From the NCBI GenBank assembly GCA_964036045.1, contig OZ038381.1, positions 115,155,790 through 115,219,789 of the forward strand: DNA of 64,000 nucleotides. Direction: 5' to 3'. This DNA is from Eutreptiella sp. 'Long Island Sound 2002' (Eukaryota; Euglenozoa; Euglenophyceae; Eutreptiales; Eutreptiaceae). Shown in pieces: positions 1 to 10,600 of the stretch. The notes under the pieces are model-generated. The model saw nothing but the letters and a program-made list of their open reading frames with translations. It was not told the DNA's origin and searched no databases. Position 1 is the stretch's first letter, and each line of letters begins with the position of its first letter. The position numbers and the translations under genes are program-made.

Positions 1-87
1 GGCCTACCAACACGCCGCATGCCGCTTTCTAAATGGCTTTGCAAAGCGCACTGAGACCACACTCGAAGCCCCCCCCCCTGGTACCCT
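1..87 (+). repeat. 5' flank of a U-family transposon relic
   Basis: This stretch matches, with substitutions, the part of the U element seen at about 47780-47870 (opening words such as GGCCTACCAACACG and a C-run followed by GGTACC). The match resumes at 2714 after element 1, so 1-87 and 2714-3755 are two halves of one old U copy. The window edge truncates it on the left. Confidence 0.7.
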
Positions 88-103
88 GTAACTACGAAGC
101 CAA
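88..103 (+). repeat. Element 1 left terminal inverted repeat
   Basis: Perfect 16 bp match to the reverse complement of 2698-2713. It is directly preceded by the target-site duplication ACCCT. Confidence 0.85.
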
Positions 104-325
104 GAGACATTCGCCAACCTGCTTCGGAATGCAGCCAAATCATGGCGGGTGTCTATTATGTTGTTACACTGGCTACCTAGGGATTTTTTCCTCCTTTTTG
201 GTGTAAATGGAAACTTCTTACCCTGAAAAAACCCGGGTTTCATGTCCCTCTCGTGCTGAAAACACTCCTACACGGTACAAAAGTCCCAAAGTTGGCTTCC
301 CGGGCCTGGGCTCGCGCAAATTCAC

Positions 326-362
326 AAGTTGGCGCGCCAACTTGCGACTTGGCGCGCGCCAA
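326..362. repeat. Subterminal CpG palindromes of element 1 (left)
   Basis: AAGTTGGCGCGCCAACTT (326-343) is an 18 bp perfect palindrome. TTGGCGCGCGCCAA follows at 349-362. The same two palindromes occur in mirror order at the right end. They could be transposase or host-protein binding sites. Confidence 0.8.
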
Positions 363-546
363 ATGTCCCCCCACCGATCAAACCATCGACTTGCATACCA
401 TTGTTGTCACTGGAAATTCTGTCCCTCACCTGCCCTTGCACACTTGGCACGAAGAAAGCATTGTTCCATCTTTTTTTGATTAATGTGCAAAAGACTGCGA
501 ATGTGCAAGAAGCTGTCAAATCAATCATATAAATCATATATAGAGG

Positions 547-2380
547 TCACATGCCTTGTTCAGCCTGGACGAAGACCCCCTTATTCTCTATGTACCCCCT
601 TTGCTTCGTCCACGACGACTCCCAAACCGAAAATTTTTTATTATATAACCCCCAGTCCAGATTATCTGAGCGGATCACTTCCCGCCACCCCTTCCGCGTG
701 CGATCCCCCTTGCCCCCCTTCACCCGCACTCTGGCCCCCCGCAGTCTGGACACCCGGCCGCCTTTACTTCCACCTCGAAAGCTGCGCTTTGAGATTTCAC
801 ATTTCAAGGCTTTGTGCCGCCCCTCTCCTTTGAAGGCGGCAAAAATGGCAATGTGCCCCCACCTGCGGGCCCATCCCAACAGGTGGTCAATCCACAGATG
901 GGCCCACAGGGTGACGTTCATTTCACAGGCCTTATGGGCCTCCCCCATTTTTTTCAATTCTGTTCGCAGAATTTTCATGTCGGGCAACTGCAATGGTCCG
1001 GATTTCCAGACGACATCGCTTGTTGCCAACAGTCTAAGGGATTTTCCCCATTGCCGGAAGGCGTCCGTCCAGGACACCTGGACCCCCCCCATGTCAACGA
1101 CATGCTGCAGGAGGCCCTCCCCCTCCAGATGGTCACACATTGTGTCCCATCCCTCACTCTTCACCCACTCGGCAGCCGCCGTCTGCTCGATTTTCAGGGG
1201 CACCTTCTTCTTATCCTTCCTCTCCTCTTCCAACGCCACCCCGGTGGCGGTCCGTGCCTGGATCCGAATGGGATCCAGGAACCATTGCACCCACCTCACG
1301 GCCTTTCCCCTTTTCCACCGATGCACCGTGTGGCGGCTGTTCACAAGGGCTGAAAGCCCATTGTGCACTTGCCGGTGCACACCATGCAGCCCATAGTCGG
1401 GGGGCCGCTGGGCGGGGCGCACGATCGGGCAGATCATCCCCGCCGGGATGAACAGTGCCCGGCCAGGCCCGCCCGCACCGCGGTGGATCACCGTCCCGCG
1501 GAGGAGCGTCACGCTGCGAAGCGGTTGGATAACAATATCCCACCGATGCGCAGCGTGATAGCCCCCCTGCGTGCCCGGGCACACCTGGAGGGACTTGGAC
1601 GGGGGAGAGGTGGTGAGGGGGATGAACACGACCATGCACTGCACTGACTGTTTCACAGACAGTGCAAAATCGCGGTGGGGGATCTGGAAACCCTTCCAGG
1701 GTTCTGCCTCCCACCGCTCGATGATCTTGGGGCACAAGGCCTCAAGTCCCTGCAGCGGTGGGAGGGAGAACCCCAGCAGGGCCAGAACAGCCTGCCAGAG
1801 GTCGTCCGGGAGCCAGTGGGGGACGCTGGAGACCGTCGTCTGATAGCGCCCCCCACCTTCCCCGGGGGCCTGGAGGTCCACCTCCTCGAGCATCGACGGG
1901 TTGAGTTCCACCGTGGCGAGCTCCGCCAGTCTAGCCCACTGATCCTCGGGGATGATGCGGTCATACTGGCGGTAGCCCGCCGCGGCAAAACCCTCCTCCG
2001 TGACGATGGGGGGGTTGGGGATGTCGTGGTTGGCGACGGGGTAGGAGTTGTGGAAGGGCGAAGTTAACACGGGTGGTGTCAATTCGCCAGACCAAGTGGG
2101 GATTGCCCGGCTGGTCCCACTTGCCGAAGAGGGCGGCCTCCAGGGGTTCGCGGAGGGGGGGGAGCTGGGGGAAGGATTCGGCGTCCGGGGAGGTGAGGGT
2201 GTAGGGGATGGGAAAATAGCCCCCGGGGAAGTGCTCGGAGCCCACGTTGGCGATGTGGGCATCGACCACCGGCTGCACCTCGGGGTTAGGTGGTGCAGCG
2301 GGGGCTGGGGCTGGGGCAGACGTGGGGTCGGTGACTGTCACCTTCTTCCCCTTGCCCTTCTTGGGTTGCTTTGGAGGCAT
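547..2380 (-). pseudogene. PhyH-like 2OG-Fe(II) oxygenase gene of element 1, frameshifted
   Basis: Reading starts at the ATG at 2380 with a lysine-rich, then Pro/Ala-rich N-terminus. Around 2055-2060 (a GGG run on the plus strand) the coding frame shifts by one base and continues to a stop at 547, about 611 residues in all. The central part has the hallmarks of a double-stranded beta-helix dioxygenase: HRD near residue 234 (metal H-x-D), a run resembling the PhyH central strands (VFIPL...LQVCPGTQGG), and a distal metal His in TVIHRG near residue 298 with an Arg about eight residues later for 2-oxoglutarate. In the family such enzymes hydroxylate a substrate using O2 and 2-oxoglutarate; the substrate here is unknown. 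The C-terminal third is Trp-rich, then basic, and matches nothing I know. The frameshift may be real decay or a homopolymer error. Confidence 0.55.
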
Positions 2381-2450
2381 GATAACGTGAAATGCCTAGA
2401 AGGGAAAGGGAATGCATAAAGGGTGCAAAAGAAGAGGAAGAATGGGGCAC

Positions 2451-2486
2451 TTGGCGCGCGCCAAAACCGGAGTTGGCGCGCCAACT
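2451..2486. repeat. Subterminal CpG palindromes of element 1 (right)
   Basis: TTGGCGCGCGCCAA (2451-2464) and AGTTGGCGCGCCAACT (2471-2486) mirror the left pair in inverted order. Confidence 0.8.
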
Positions 2487-2697
2487 TTGACTTGGCTTCC
2501 AAAAAGTTGGCTTCGACCCAAAAAACCCACATATTGCATCATAACAACAAAGCAACGCAACCAAAAGCTGTAAAATATCAATAGTTCCTCACGTTTCATG
2601 CACAAGGCGTAGCAACAACACAGTGCACAAGTGCAAGCAAGTTGAATGCTCTCGACATGGAGTTGACCAGGAGTTGGCGAATGTACAGTATCTGGGG

Positions 2698-2713
2698 TTG
2701 GCTTCGTAGTTAC
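2698..2713 (-). repeat. Element 1 right terminal inverted repeat
   Basis: Perfect complement of 88-103, followed by the second copy of ACCCT at 2714-2718. Confidence 0.85.
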
Positions 2714-2718
2714 ACCCT

Positions 2719-3755
2719 AGTAAAGCTCAAGCTCTTGCAGCTTTGCAGGCCTTGAAACAAGCAGTCAAGGATGACACCTCAGGCATTCCTCTGAGGTAAC
2801 ATCTCCCCTTGGCCTCAAGGGCCAAGGAAAAAGATTTTGATCGGACGAGCACCAATGAGTTCCTCACCTCCCCCCCCTTCCAAAGCAATTTGTGGATTGC
2901 CTCAAGGAGCATGTCCCCTCCGTGAGGATCCCTGGTGGACCTCCATTATGGGTTGTTGTGCATGTCATGGTGAAATGCATTGAGGGTTTGTATGAGCTTT
3001 GGAGGGTGAGGGAGATGTACACTCTACCCCAAGGGGAACGCCACCGTGCGTTGACCACAAAATTTTCGAAAGCTTGGGGAGACTCAGGTTAGTCCACCAC
3101 TAGGTGGATCCATTGGTGCTTGGCACATTCCACTGCTTTTGCCGAGAAGTGGAGGAATATTTTCCAGTTTTCCTCCATCTCCACAGAGTATCGGCATGGG
3201 CCTTACAAGAGGAGGCTAAAATTTGTTTCAAGGGTTGGTCCTTGGTCAGGCCAAGTATGTCCCTCCGCCACATGTCATGCACCATTGCATGTCCATGAAC
3301 GCCATGGACCAAGGGCTTCTGGGACTGGAGGCAGCCAAGGCCTCGGAGATCGAGGAGTTTGTGTAAAGAAAGCCCAAAAATACTTTGTGCCGAGTGTTTT
3401 GCCTTGTTTGTCCTAGTGAGGGATGGAGGAGGGGTGCACGATAGCTACCCGCGATAGCTGCGCGATACTTGAGTTATCGCGCGATAACTAGTGCTCAAAC
3501 TAGTTAGAGCAAGGTGCTCTAACTCTGCTCTAACTCTGCTCTAACTCAAAAGAGCACTTTGCCCCCCCCCCCCCCCTAGAAACCACCCCTACGATGAGGG
3601 TTGCTTGGGGAAACAAATGGGATGCGGGGTCTTTGAGGTTGCCGAATCCATTTTTTTAGGTTGTTTTCCCCAAAGCTTAGGCTAGGTGGGTACGTGTTGT
3701 AGAAATTGTGCTCTGACTAGGGGTTCCGCACCACGCCCCAAAACGCCACATCCCA
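2719..3755 (+). pseudogene. Decayed U-family transposase, C-terminal part
   Basis: This is a diverged plus-strand copy of the transposase 3' region that recurs at 47595-48901 (plus) and, on the minus strand, at 38127-39764 and 44566-46206. Fragments such as RHRALTTKFSKAWGDS and STEYRHGPYKRRLK align with those copies and, more distantly, with the transposase at 17041-18851. Stops and frameshifts break it. It ends at 3755 with the complement of the element end TGGGATGTGGCG, the same boundary seen at 44184 and 48901. It is clearly older than the other U copies. Confidence 0.65.
3440..3545. repeat. TTATCGCG / CTAACTAGTTAG palindrome array (old U copy)
   Basis: Imperfect copies of GTTATCGCGCGATAAC followed by CTAGTTAGAGC and three CTCTAACT words. 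The same module occurs at 37941-38055, 44380-44495 and 48585-48700. Confidence 0.7.
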
Positions 3756-4366
3756 TTCTTGTTGATTTGCGTGCCTCATATGACATCCTACCTATTCTTC
3801 CTATCGCAGAAAAGGAGGAGATCACCTTCGACGGTGAAGCGCGCTGGTGGGTGCAATGGTATGCGGAGTAGCCACAACTGCAACCCCAACCCCAATCCCA
3901 ACCACAACGTATGTCAAGTTACATATTCCTTTGGCTACCACCCGGGATGTTCCCCGACGTCACCGGTCACCTCCTGTGCTTTTGTTGGGTATGGGGGTTT
4001 TTGAGGGCGCTGGATCTGATGAGAATGGTGGTTTGGTCCAAAAATTGTGTTTTGAATGTGAAACTGAAAATGTTCCCACATTTTGGTAAAATGTTACCCA
4101 ACATGTTCCCCATATGCATGCCACTCTCTAGCTAATCGAGCTCACCTATTCCGTTCATTGTGTAGACAACCCAAAGACCCCAAGTCCAAGCCCACCGCCA
4201 AGTTCACCGGGCACCCCAGTCCACTCCCCGCAACCACGAGACGAGGCGGAACTTGGTATGCATCCTTACACACCATTGTGTCATGCATAGCACAAAAGGA
4301 CGTCGCACATGGTTCGCACTGTTCGTTTTCGTCCTTTTCACCCGTTTGCCCTTGCTCATAAAAACA
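3756..4366. other. Unassigned spacer between U relic and element 2
   Basis: I find no gene here. A 20 bp word, CATATTCCTTTGGCTACCAC, near 3923 recurs near 20199, with looser similarity for about 90 bases after it. This suggests the DNA on both sides of element 2 derives from one repeat context. Confidence 0.4.
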
Positions 4367-4391
4367 ATGCCGTGGAAGAAGAAGGATATTA
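4367..4391 (+). pseudogene. Start of an exon interrupted by element 2
   Basis: An ATG is followed by the codons PWKKKD and is then cut by element 2 at 4390-4392. Coding-like sequence (EWEQRFGRHLPEGG...) resumes right after the other end of the element at 19396. The two parts look like one exon, although the exact rejoined frame is off by one base with a simple TA target duplication. Confidence 0.35.
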
Positions 4392-4423
4392 TGGTGAGCA
4401 TAACCTGGCATACCAGGAATACC
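4392..4423 (+). repeat. Element 2 left terminal inverted repeat
   Basis: Matches the reverse complement of 19362-19393 at 31 of 32 positions. TA lies outside at 4390-4391. Confidence 0.8.
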
Positions 4424-4602
4424 TGGGTGTATACGGGTAAAAAAGGGTGTTTTGGGAGAAAGGGGTATGTGGCATGTACAGGTGGGTACGAATGTATAAT
4501 GCACAATGCATGCATAGGTGGGTTGGGGAATACCTCTAGTTTGCCAATTGTGATATATGATCAATGTTGTGTTTGAAAATACCCCATTTTGGGCTCTTGG
4601 GG

Positions 4603-4681
4603 TATACGGCCGTATACTCAAGGCTCCAATACCTCAGTATACGGCCGTATACTCTGGAGTATATGTATATACGGCCGTATA
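4603..4681. repeat. TATACGGCCGTATA palindrome array 1
   Basis: Three perfect copies of the 14 bp palindrome (4603, 4638, 4668) with 15-25 bp spacers. It lies between the left end of element 2 and its first gene. Confidence 0.9.
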
Positions 4682-4911
4682 CTGGGGGTATTTGTTTGCA
4701 CCAAGTGGTTGTTTCAAGTTGAAAAATTCCATTGTTGTGCCTTTTGTGCCCATCTTGTTGCATGCTTTGCCTTTGCCCAACAATTGCACACCACTTGAAA
4801 CCAATCTAGGCTCATACTTCACTCATGATTGCAATGTATGTCTCCATATGTGTCCATTCCAATCCATATTATGTTGCTTCTTGCTCTCCCAGGCCCTCTT
4901 TTTCTGCCACC

Positions 4912-5114
4912 ATGACTCATGCCGGCACTCATGCCTTGTTGAAGAAGTGGGCCGATGCCGTACCTCTCCGCACAGTGCACAGAGGTGTTTACAGCCCCGA
5001 CAGCACACGCACCGTGTCTTAGACTTCTCTTGAGAATTGTGCTTGGTCCACCTTGGACACCCCTGTGGCCCTGGTGAAGCTAACGCACCCCGGCGTTGCC
5101 CAACCCCACAGCCT
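4912..5114 (+). pseudogene. 5' part of element 2 oxygenase gene, cut by the PLE
   Basis: The ATG at 4912 follows a pyrimidine-rich tract ending in CCCAG, which looks like a 3' splice site, so this may be an exon start. The frame encodes MTHAGTHALLKKWADAV..., meets an in-frame TAG at 5020-5022, and continues as coding-like sequence (STLDTPVALVKLTHPG) up to the Penelope-like insertion. Reading resumes in the same frame after the insertion at 12130 (LTDPLLSLFDNN). I recognise no domain in this N-terminal part. Confidence 0.5.
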
Positions 5115-5665
5115 CAGGCCATGCTCCGATCTCTGGTTCCTAACCTGGTTGCCAAGTGCCTGCACTATAGGTCAAGTCATGTCTCCCATTCCTTCACACT
5201 GAATGTATGCAAGGTTGCCCGAACCCTCCTCTCCAAAAGCTACCCTGTGACCTGGTGGAAACCTTTGCTGTTACGTAAAGCTAGCACCATGGGGCTTGAA
5301 AGCGAGGCCCTCACCGGCCTCCAACTGTCTCAGGCCGGATTCACATGCTTTGACGAGGTAGAATAACGGTAACCAAGGCCCGGTCAAACAATGGTTTGTT
5401 AATGAGTGTGACAGGGTAGCCCCAGATCCAGCCCATGATCAGCTGTAGGTTCACTGCACTCCTGTGAATGGCCCGGTCTGCCTGGCGCTGCCCAGCTCAC
5501 CCTACTCTCTACAGAAAGGATTGCCTTGTGTTGTTCTTCTTTTGTGCCGCCACACCTGCTTGTGCTCTGCACCCGGCAAAACAACCAGCACCTGACGAAG
5601 TAGAGAGTGGTCCAGTGGATCGAGACCCAAGTCCCCATCCTTCGGATAATTAAAAAGATTTTCAA
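5115..5665 (+). repeat. Left pseudo-LTR of the PLE
   Basis: Direct repeat of 11579-12129 at a constant offset of 6464. Its first 250 bases encode the last 84 residues of ORF2 (ending FDEVE), so it is a 5'-truncated copy of the element's 3' end. The rest is 3' UTR and overlaps the sequence just upstream of ORF1. Confidence 0.9.
5504..5608 (+). ncRNA. Hammerhead-ribozyme-like motif in left pseudo-LTR
   Basis: ACTCTCTAC (5504-5512), one A, then GAAA (5514-5517). CTGACGA (5592-5598), one A, then GTAGAGAGT (5600-5608), the perfect complement of the first 9-mer. CTGACGA fits the hammerhead core CUGANGA and GAAA is the other core box. A candidate stem I, GTGCT (5562-5566) with AGCAC (5587-5591), sits directly before CTGACGA and after a UU that could be the cleavage site. 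Stem III is weak and an A-A pair replaces the usual G-C next to the core, so function is uncertain. Hammerheads are known in Penelope-like elements, although usually with a different open stem. Confidence 0.35.
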
Positions 5666-5687
5666 TTCGGATACACCGGCAGCAGCA

Positions 5688-7571
5688 ATGGCTTCTGGAC
5701 ATCAATTACCCCAACAGCAACAAGCATCTGCCCATGCACCCTCGAATTCAAATATAACATCCCCGTGTCCCTCCACGCAATCTCTCTTGGACGCGATCGC
5801 CAAGCTGTCCAACCAGCCCCAGGTGCCCGCGAACAACAACATTGCGCTCGGTTCGTTTAATACCTCAGCCCCCGTCAACGTGTCACATGCCCCAGACCTG
5901 GCCCGTCTGGTATCACAACTCCAAGGGACATCACCAGCCCTATCCAATTCTTCTTTCAGCCCCCTATCTGCGCCTACGCAAACTCCGGTCCAGGTCTCCC
6001 CAGGACCCAACACACTGCCGATTACCAACCTGCTGTCCCAGTTCGCCAATGCTTCCCCGCCTGCTATTGACAGTGCCCAAAGCACACCGCCTGTGCCACC
6101 GACAGCAGCCACCGCGTCGCCATCAACGCAGTCACCCACGCCGCTCGCGCAAGCACCTACCGGTGAAGCATCCCCGCACCCTTCTCCGCACTCTGCCCTA
6201 CACCAGCTCAATATCCTGAACCAGCAAAAAGTAGCGCTGGCGGCACAGCAAACATCATCCCCTGAAGGTATTCTTGCTCAACTCATGGGAACTGGTGGCG
6301 GCCCACCGGCTGGCCCGCCGAATAACCCCAATGACAAGAACGGCCCCAACTCCAACTTCCAACCAACGTGCATCGTATGCAAGGGCCCCCACGGCTGGGC
6401 CTCATGCCCAATGCTACGAGGAAATGTTGCTGCCCAAGAGGCCGTCTGCAACCACCTTATCCTGACGAAGCAAGCCCAGGTAGAACGCGAGGAGAACCGA
6501 CAAGCGATAAACCTCATGCTGCTCAATAAAGGAATCGATCCTACCTGCTTCGGCTTCAACCAACGCAAGCAGTACAGTGCTACCGGCCTGAAAATGTTTG
6601 CGAACTCAAGTCCAGCCATACAGATGCCAGCCGCCTACCCTGTCCCGGCTGCAGCACAACCGCCTGCAATCCCCTCCGTCGCAATTCCGTCCCCACCTCC
6701 ACCGATGCATCCCGCCCAATCCAACGACCAACTGCTGAACCAGCTGCAAACCCTGGTCCAGGCACTCCAACAACCCAATGGATCCCCACATGCGGCACCA
6801 AGTCCCCCGACTGCGACCTCCCCCGCCGTCCCACAACCAGGGACCAATGCGCCCATGAACCCACTTGTGGCTCCCCTGAGCAACCATACCGACTCGCAGC
6901 CATCCCAGCCGCCTGCCCCTGCCCCCAGGCCAAAGCCTGCAGCTGCGACCGAAGCTCGCACGTATATCAACGCCGACACCGTATCACCTGAACCAGTGCT
7001 GAAACGTGGACGTGCCGACCGCTCGCCAGATCCCGAGTGCACGCCCACACCGTCCGCGCGCCGGTCTCGAGCTATCAACCTCGAAGCTGAGGAGGCCCTC
7101 TTCCGTGAACTCTTCAACGTAGACTCCACACCAGCGAAATTGGTCCGCAGCGAACAAGCTGAACTCGACTTGCTCCGAAACGAAAGCGCCGCCAACACGC
7201 TGACCATCGAACAATTGTCGCGGCAACTCGCTGATCTACGTGCTGGCAAAGGGAAACCCAAACGGCGCGAGCTCGGGGTCCTGGACTTGCCTGCACGACA
7301 GGTCCTAACACGCTCAATCAGAGCACCGAAGGCTGGCGACCTGCTCTTTGCAATCATACCATCCCCAACAGGAAAGTACGAGCTCAAGCATGGCAAAGTG
7401 GTGAACGTTGAGTCCGACTTCATTTACTTCTCCTTCGGCTCGCAAGTGGTCTCCGACGACAACGCCATGGACGATGACGACGATCTCTTCGTCGTCGACA
7501 AGCACTTTGCGTTCCGTGACGAGTCCCGTGCCAACCAAGCCCTGGTGTCCCTTAATGAGCTTTTAAACTAG
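5688..7571 (+). CDS. PLE ORF1: Pro-rich gag-like protein with zinc knuckle
   Basis: The ATG at 5688 gives 627 residues. The open frame extends upstream into the pseudo-LTR, but only with a GTG. The protein is rich in Pro, Ala, Ser and Gln for most of its length. A zinc-knuckle-like motif, CIVCKGPHGWASC (C-x2-C-x3-H-x4-C, one residue shorter than the retroviral type), lies near residues 228-240. A probable short coiled coil (LLRNESAANTLTIEQLSRQL) is near residues 490-515, followed by a basic stretch and a folded-looking C-terminal domain of about 110 residues with an acidic DDDDD run. By position it is the nucleic-acid-binding partner of ORF2, acting in the ribonucleoprotein. The stop lies 65 bases before ORF2, in another frame. 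Function is inferred from layout and the knuckle only. Confidence 0.75.
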   Translation: MASGHQLPQQQQASAHAPSNSNITSPCPSTQSLLDAIAKLSNQPQVPANNNIALGSFNTSAPVNVSHAPDLARLVSQLQGTSPALSNSSFSPLSAPTQTPVQVSPGPNTLPITNLLSQFANASPPAIDSAQSTPPVPPTAATASPSTQSPTPLAQAPTGEASPHPSPHSALHQLNILNQQKVALAAQQTSSPEGILAQLMGTGGGPPAGPPNNPNDKNGPNSNFQPTCIVCKGPHGWASCPMLRGNVAAQEAVCNHLILTKQAQVEREENRQAINLMLLNKGIDPTCFGFNQRKQYSATGLKMFANSSPAIQMPAAYPVPAAAQPPAIPSVAIPSPPPPMHPAQSNDQLLNQLQTLVQALQQPNGSPHAAPSPPTATSPAVPQPGTNAPMNPLVAPLSNHTDSQPSQPPAPAPRPKPAAATEARTYINADTVSPEPVLKRGRADRSPDPECTPTPSARRSRAINLEAEEALFRELFNVDSTPAKLVRSEQAELDLLRNESAANTLTIEQLSRQLADLRAGKGKPKRRELGVLDLPARQVLTRSIRAPKAGDLLFAIIPSPTGKYELKHGKVVNVESDFIYFSFGSQVVSDDNAMDDDDDLFVVDKHFAFRDESRANQALVSLNELLN

Positions 7572-7636
7572 ATGACGCTGGCCCCGATGGACTGATCTCA
7601 GGGCGACCGAATGCGGAAGGGCCGGAGCCACCCGAG

Positions 7637-10600
7637 ATGGACCTTGCATCCCTTATCGCCCGCCTATCGTCCACTTCGGACCTCCTTACCCCGATGGCCC
7701 ATACATTCTGCGGCCATCGGCTCCTGGGCGCGGTCGGCAAACTCTCTTCCATTCTTGTCTCCTCCCCGTCCACCGGTGGCCTCACGCGCCCCGAACATGG
7801 CCCCCGCCACGAACCCCTCGAATTCTACAAAGGCCTCCAAACAGAACTCCATGAGTGCCTCCGCTTCTTCTCCGAGGCTTTGGATGCGCGCTCTAAAAAC
7901 TCCCCGAACACGGGCAACGTGCACCCCAGCGAGAATCCCATGTTCTCCGTGTTCTCGCCACCGTGTTTCCGACAGCCCACCACTGCACCCTTCCTAAGTC
8001 ACTTCCGGGCCTCCCTTACACAGCAACCCGTACTGGCCCAACTCTTTGAACGCTGGTGCCACATGAACAACCACTCCACGTGGTTGTCAATTTCCTTTCA
8101 GAGCGTCACAGCGTTCTCTGACTGGCTGTGTGACGATGCAGCACTCTTCCAATCCCTCTTTGCCACTTCTGGGGAGTATGGGATATTAAAACAGTCATGG
8201 GCTAATGTCCTGGGGAAAACTTTTTCCGTCTCCAGGGATACCTCAGGACTGTCAACTACCTCCCCGTTCCCACCCTCACAGCATGGACTGAGTGACAGCC
8301 AGTCATCCGTTATATGCCCGTCCTTCTCCCTACACCCCCAACTCCCTGCATCAGTACAGTACTCCCTGATTTTTAGAGACTTGATCCTCAATCAAGATAA
8401 ATGGCCTGACTCCCATCAATTCTTCTGGTTCCCGTCTACCCTCGATCCAGTGAATTTGTGGCGGGTACATTTCCCCGACCTGCAGCACATGCGATTCTCT
8501 CAAATTATCTCTGACGCCAAAGGAAAGTCTGTTTTTGCTAACTGCAAAGAATGTGACACCCGCTTCACCCTGTGGCGGCTATCCCCACCACACACAGCCG
8601 CATACCCGGACATCGCTCCCCTGCTGCACCCACTCTGGTCTGTTACCAAGGAAGCCGGTGCCACCGTAGTATCCCCAGCCCCCACGTTTCAAACCCTCCC
8701 CCGTGAACCGCACTTTCCTACCATCTGGGAGTCTGAACGTGCCAACAGGCGGGACCTGTTTGCACCTAAGTGGAATTTCAAACGGCGCCTCATGACTACC
8801 AACATCCCGTGGGAAAAGGTCTACGCGTCCTGGGACCGAGTAAATGCGAACATCCACCTGTCCACCAAAAAACATGTTCAAAAACTGGCCGCGCTGCGCA
8901 TGACCACCGCCTCCACAAAAACCTCAGGCACCTGGATTTACGCCGTCTGGAGTCTGAGGGATGACAAAGTTTATATAGGACAGACCGGAGCGCGAACCCA
9001 TCGCCGCTCCGTGGGGAAGCGAGGTAGTGAACATGTGCGGCTCGCGCTTGATGCACTCAGGTTATCCGGTACGGGTATCAACCTCCCATCACAGGTGTAC
9101 TCATGGATCTCGCGCCTCGGCGTGGAAAACTTCGTTGTCACACCCCTTGAACACACTACCCCGCACCAGGCCAATGCACGAGAAAAGTGGTGGATGCTCC
9201 GCTGGGGCCTTGCAGGCCTGTTTAACCGCGACCTACCATCTCTCTCAAACAAAAAGTGGCTCTTCCTGAGCGACCGCAAAATCTGGCAAAACGAAATTTC
9301 TGCACAAGGGGGCTCGCTGCTGTCAATGGCGCGGAACATCCTGCAGCGGAAAAAACCACTCTCGCCACACGACTACTCGCCATCCCTACTGCTCTCAGTG
9401 GTCAGCTCCACCAGCCGGTACCTGCCCCAATCACAGCACCGATCCCTGTTCGATAAAGTGTCTCAGTATTTCCTGGTGCACCACCGTGTATGTATCCCCT
9501 ACCGTATCCCCGTAAAAATCCCCCTCCTTACGCCAGACCTGAAGAATCAATTCTCTGCAGCGGTTGACACAGCAATCGATAGACACTCTGCTTGGCCGCC
9601 CCACCTGCGTGCATACCTGAAATCTAGAGTCCAGTTGATCCGGTCTAAAACCAAAACCGTCTCTGACATCCTGCTGAAAAATCCGTTGACTGCACTCCCT
9701 ACTTCAGCCATATCGCAGGACCACACAGGCCCCTGCCCGTGCCACGCATGGGCACACCTGCCCAATGTACATATGGTCAACAACCACATCGTGTTTCGTG
9801 ACCCCCATGTCCTCCGGCACATGTCCCCGAAAATTGCCCCTGAGGTTTTTGAACAAAACCTGCAGAATGCGTCGGTCCCCTCTTGGAAAGGCTTCACCAA
9901 AATGCTTCATGAAAACCAGCGTACACTACACACAGCCATGCCTGATGCACGTCAGTACACCAGTGTCGACATTATGTCCGATGTGCTGAAAGTCTGTGAA
10001 CCCATATACCAGAAATCCGCCTACTCACACCCCAAACTGGTGTATGAGCCCTTCCTCCGCAAACAACAACAACTCATACCCAGCTTCATAGTACCAAGCG
10101 CGCTGGACAAATCCCCCCAGGTCCCAATCTTTGCCTGTGCTAAATTCTGGCTCACTGTGAACCGGTCGACTTTTTTGGAGTCACCACGGTACCAAGAACT
10201 CCTGCGCTTCCACTCCCGTGATGACGCCAGCTTTTCTTGCCTGTGGCACCTAACCGAGTCCATGCATTTGTCCGTGTTCGGTACACCCTGCCAGTTTACA
10301 AAAACTGTCGGGCGCACACCGCTGTCCCCCACGCTGCAATCCCACGCCTACCACCTGCACACTCACCACCCGGCTTCACGCGCGCTCAAAAATCGTGTGT
10401 CTACGCTGATCACAGCGCAGTGTAAAAAACTGACCTCCCGGCGGCCGGACATGGCCGACCAAACCACCCGCATAGCATTCGCCACACACGACATGCTACC
10501 CACGCGAATACTCAAGCAACGCGCACGCACACAAACCCCAGCGGGCAGCCCCATTCCCCTGGGTGCCCACGACCCACCTGATCCTGCCCATCCCCCAACA

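Larger units (their letters stand above)
88..2713. mobile_element. Element 1: 2.6 kb TIR transposon carrying an oxygenase-like gene
   Basis: The ends are perfect 16 bp inverted repeats (GTAACTACGAAGCCAA at 88-103 and its complement at 2698-2713). A second inverted match, ACATTCGCCAAC, lies a few bases further in on the left and about 30 bases in on the right. ACCCT at 83-87 is repeated at 2714-2718, which fits a 5 bp target-site duplication. The empty site is represented by the U copy near 47861-47880, which is uninterrupted. Subterminal palindromes at 326-362 and 2451-2486 mirror each other. The only sizeable gene is a minus-strand oxygenase-like reading frame. I see no transposase, so the element is probably non-autonomous or mobilised by a protein I do not recognise. 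Confidence 0.85.

Noticed and set aside
551-1396. Plus-strand 281-residue frame inside element 1
   Set aside because: Antisense shadow of the oxygenase-like gene; no motif, and composition follows the other strand.
5702-7423. Minus-strand frames of 169 and 262 residues opposite PLE ORF1
   Set aside because: Shadows of the Pro/Ala-rich ORF1 codons; they lack motifs.
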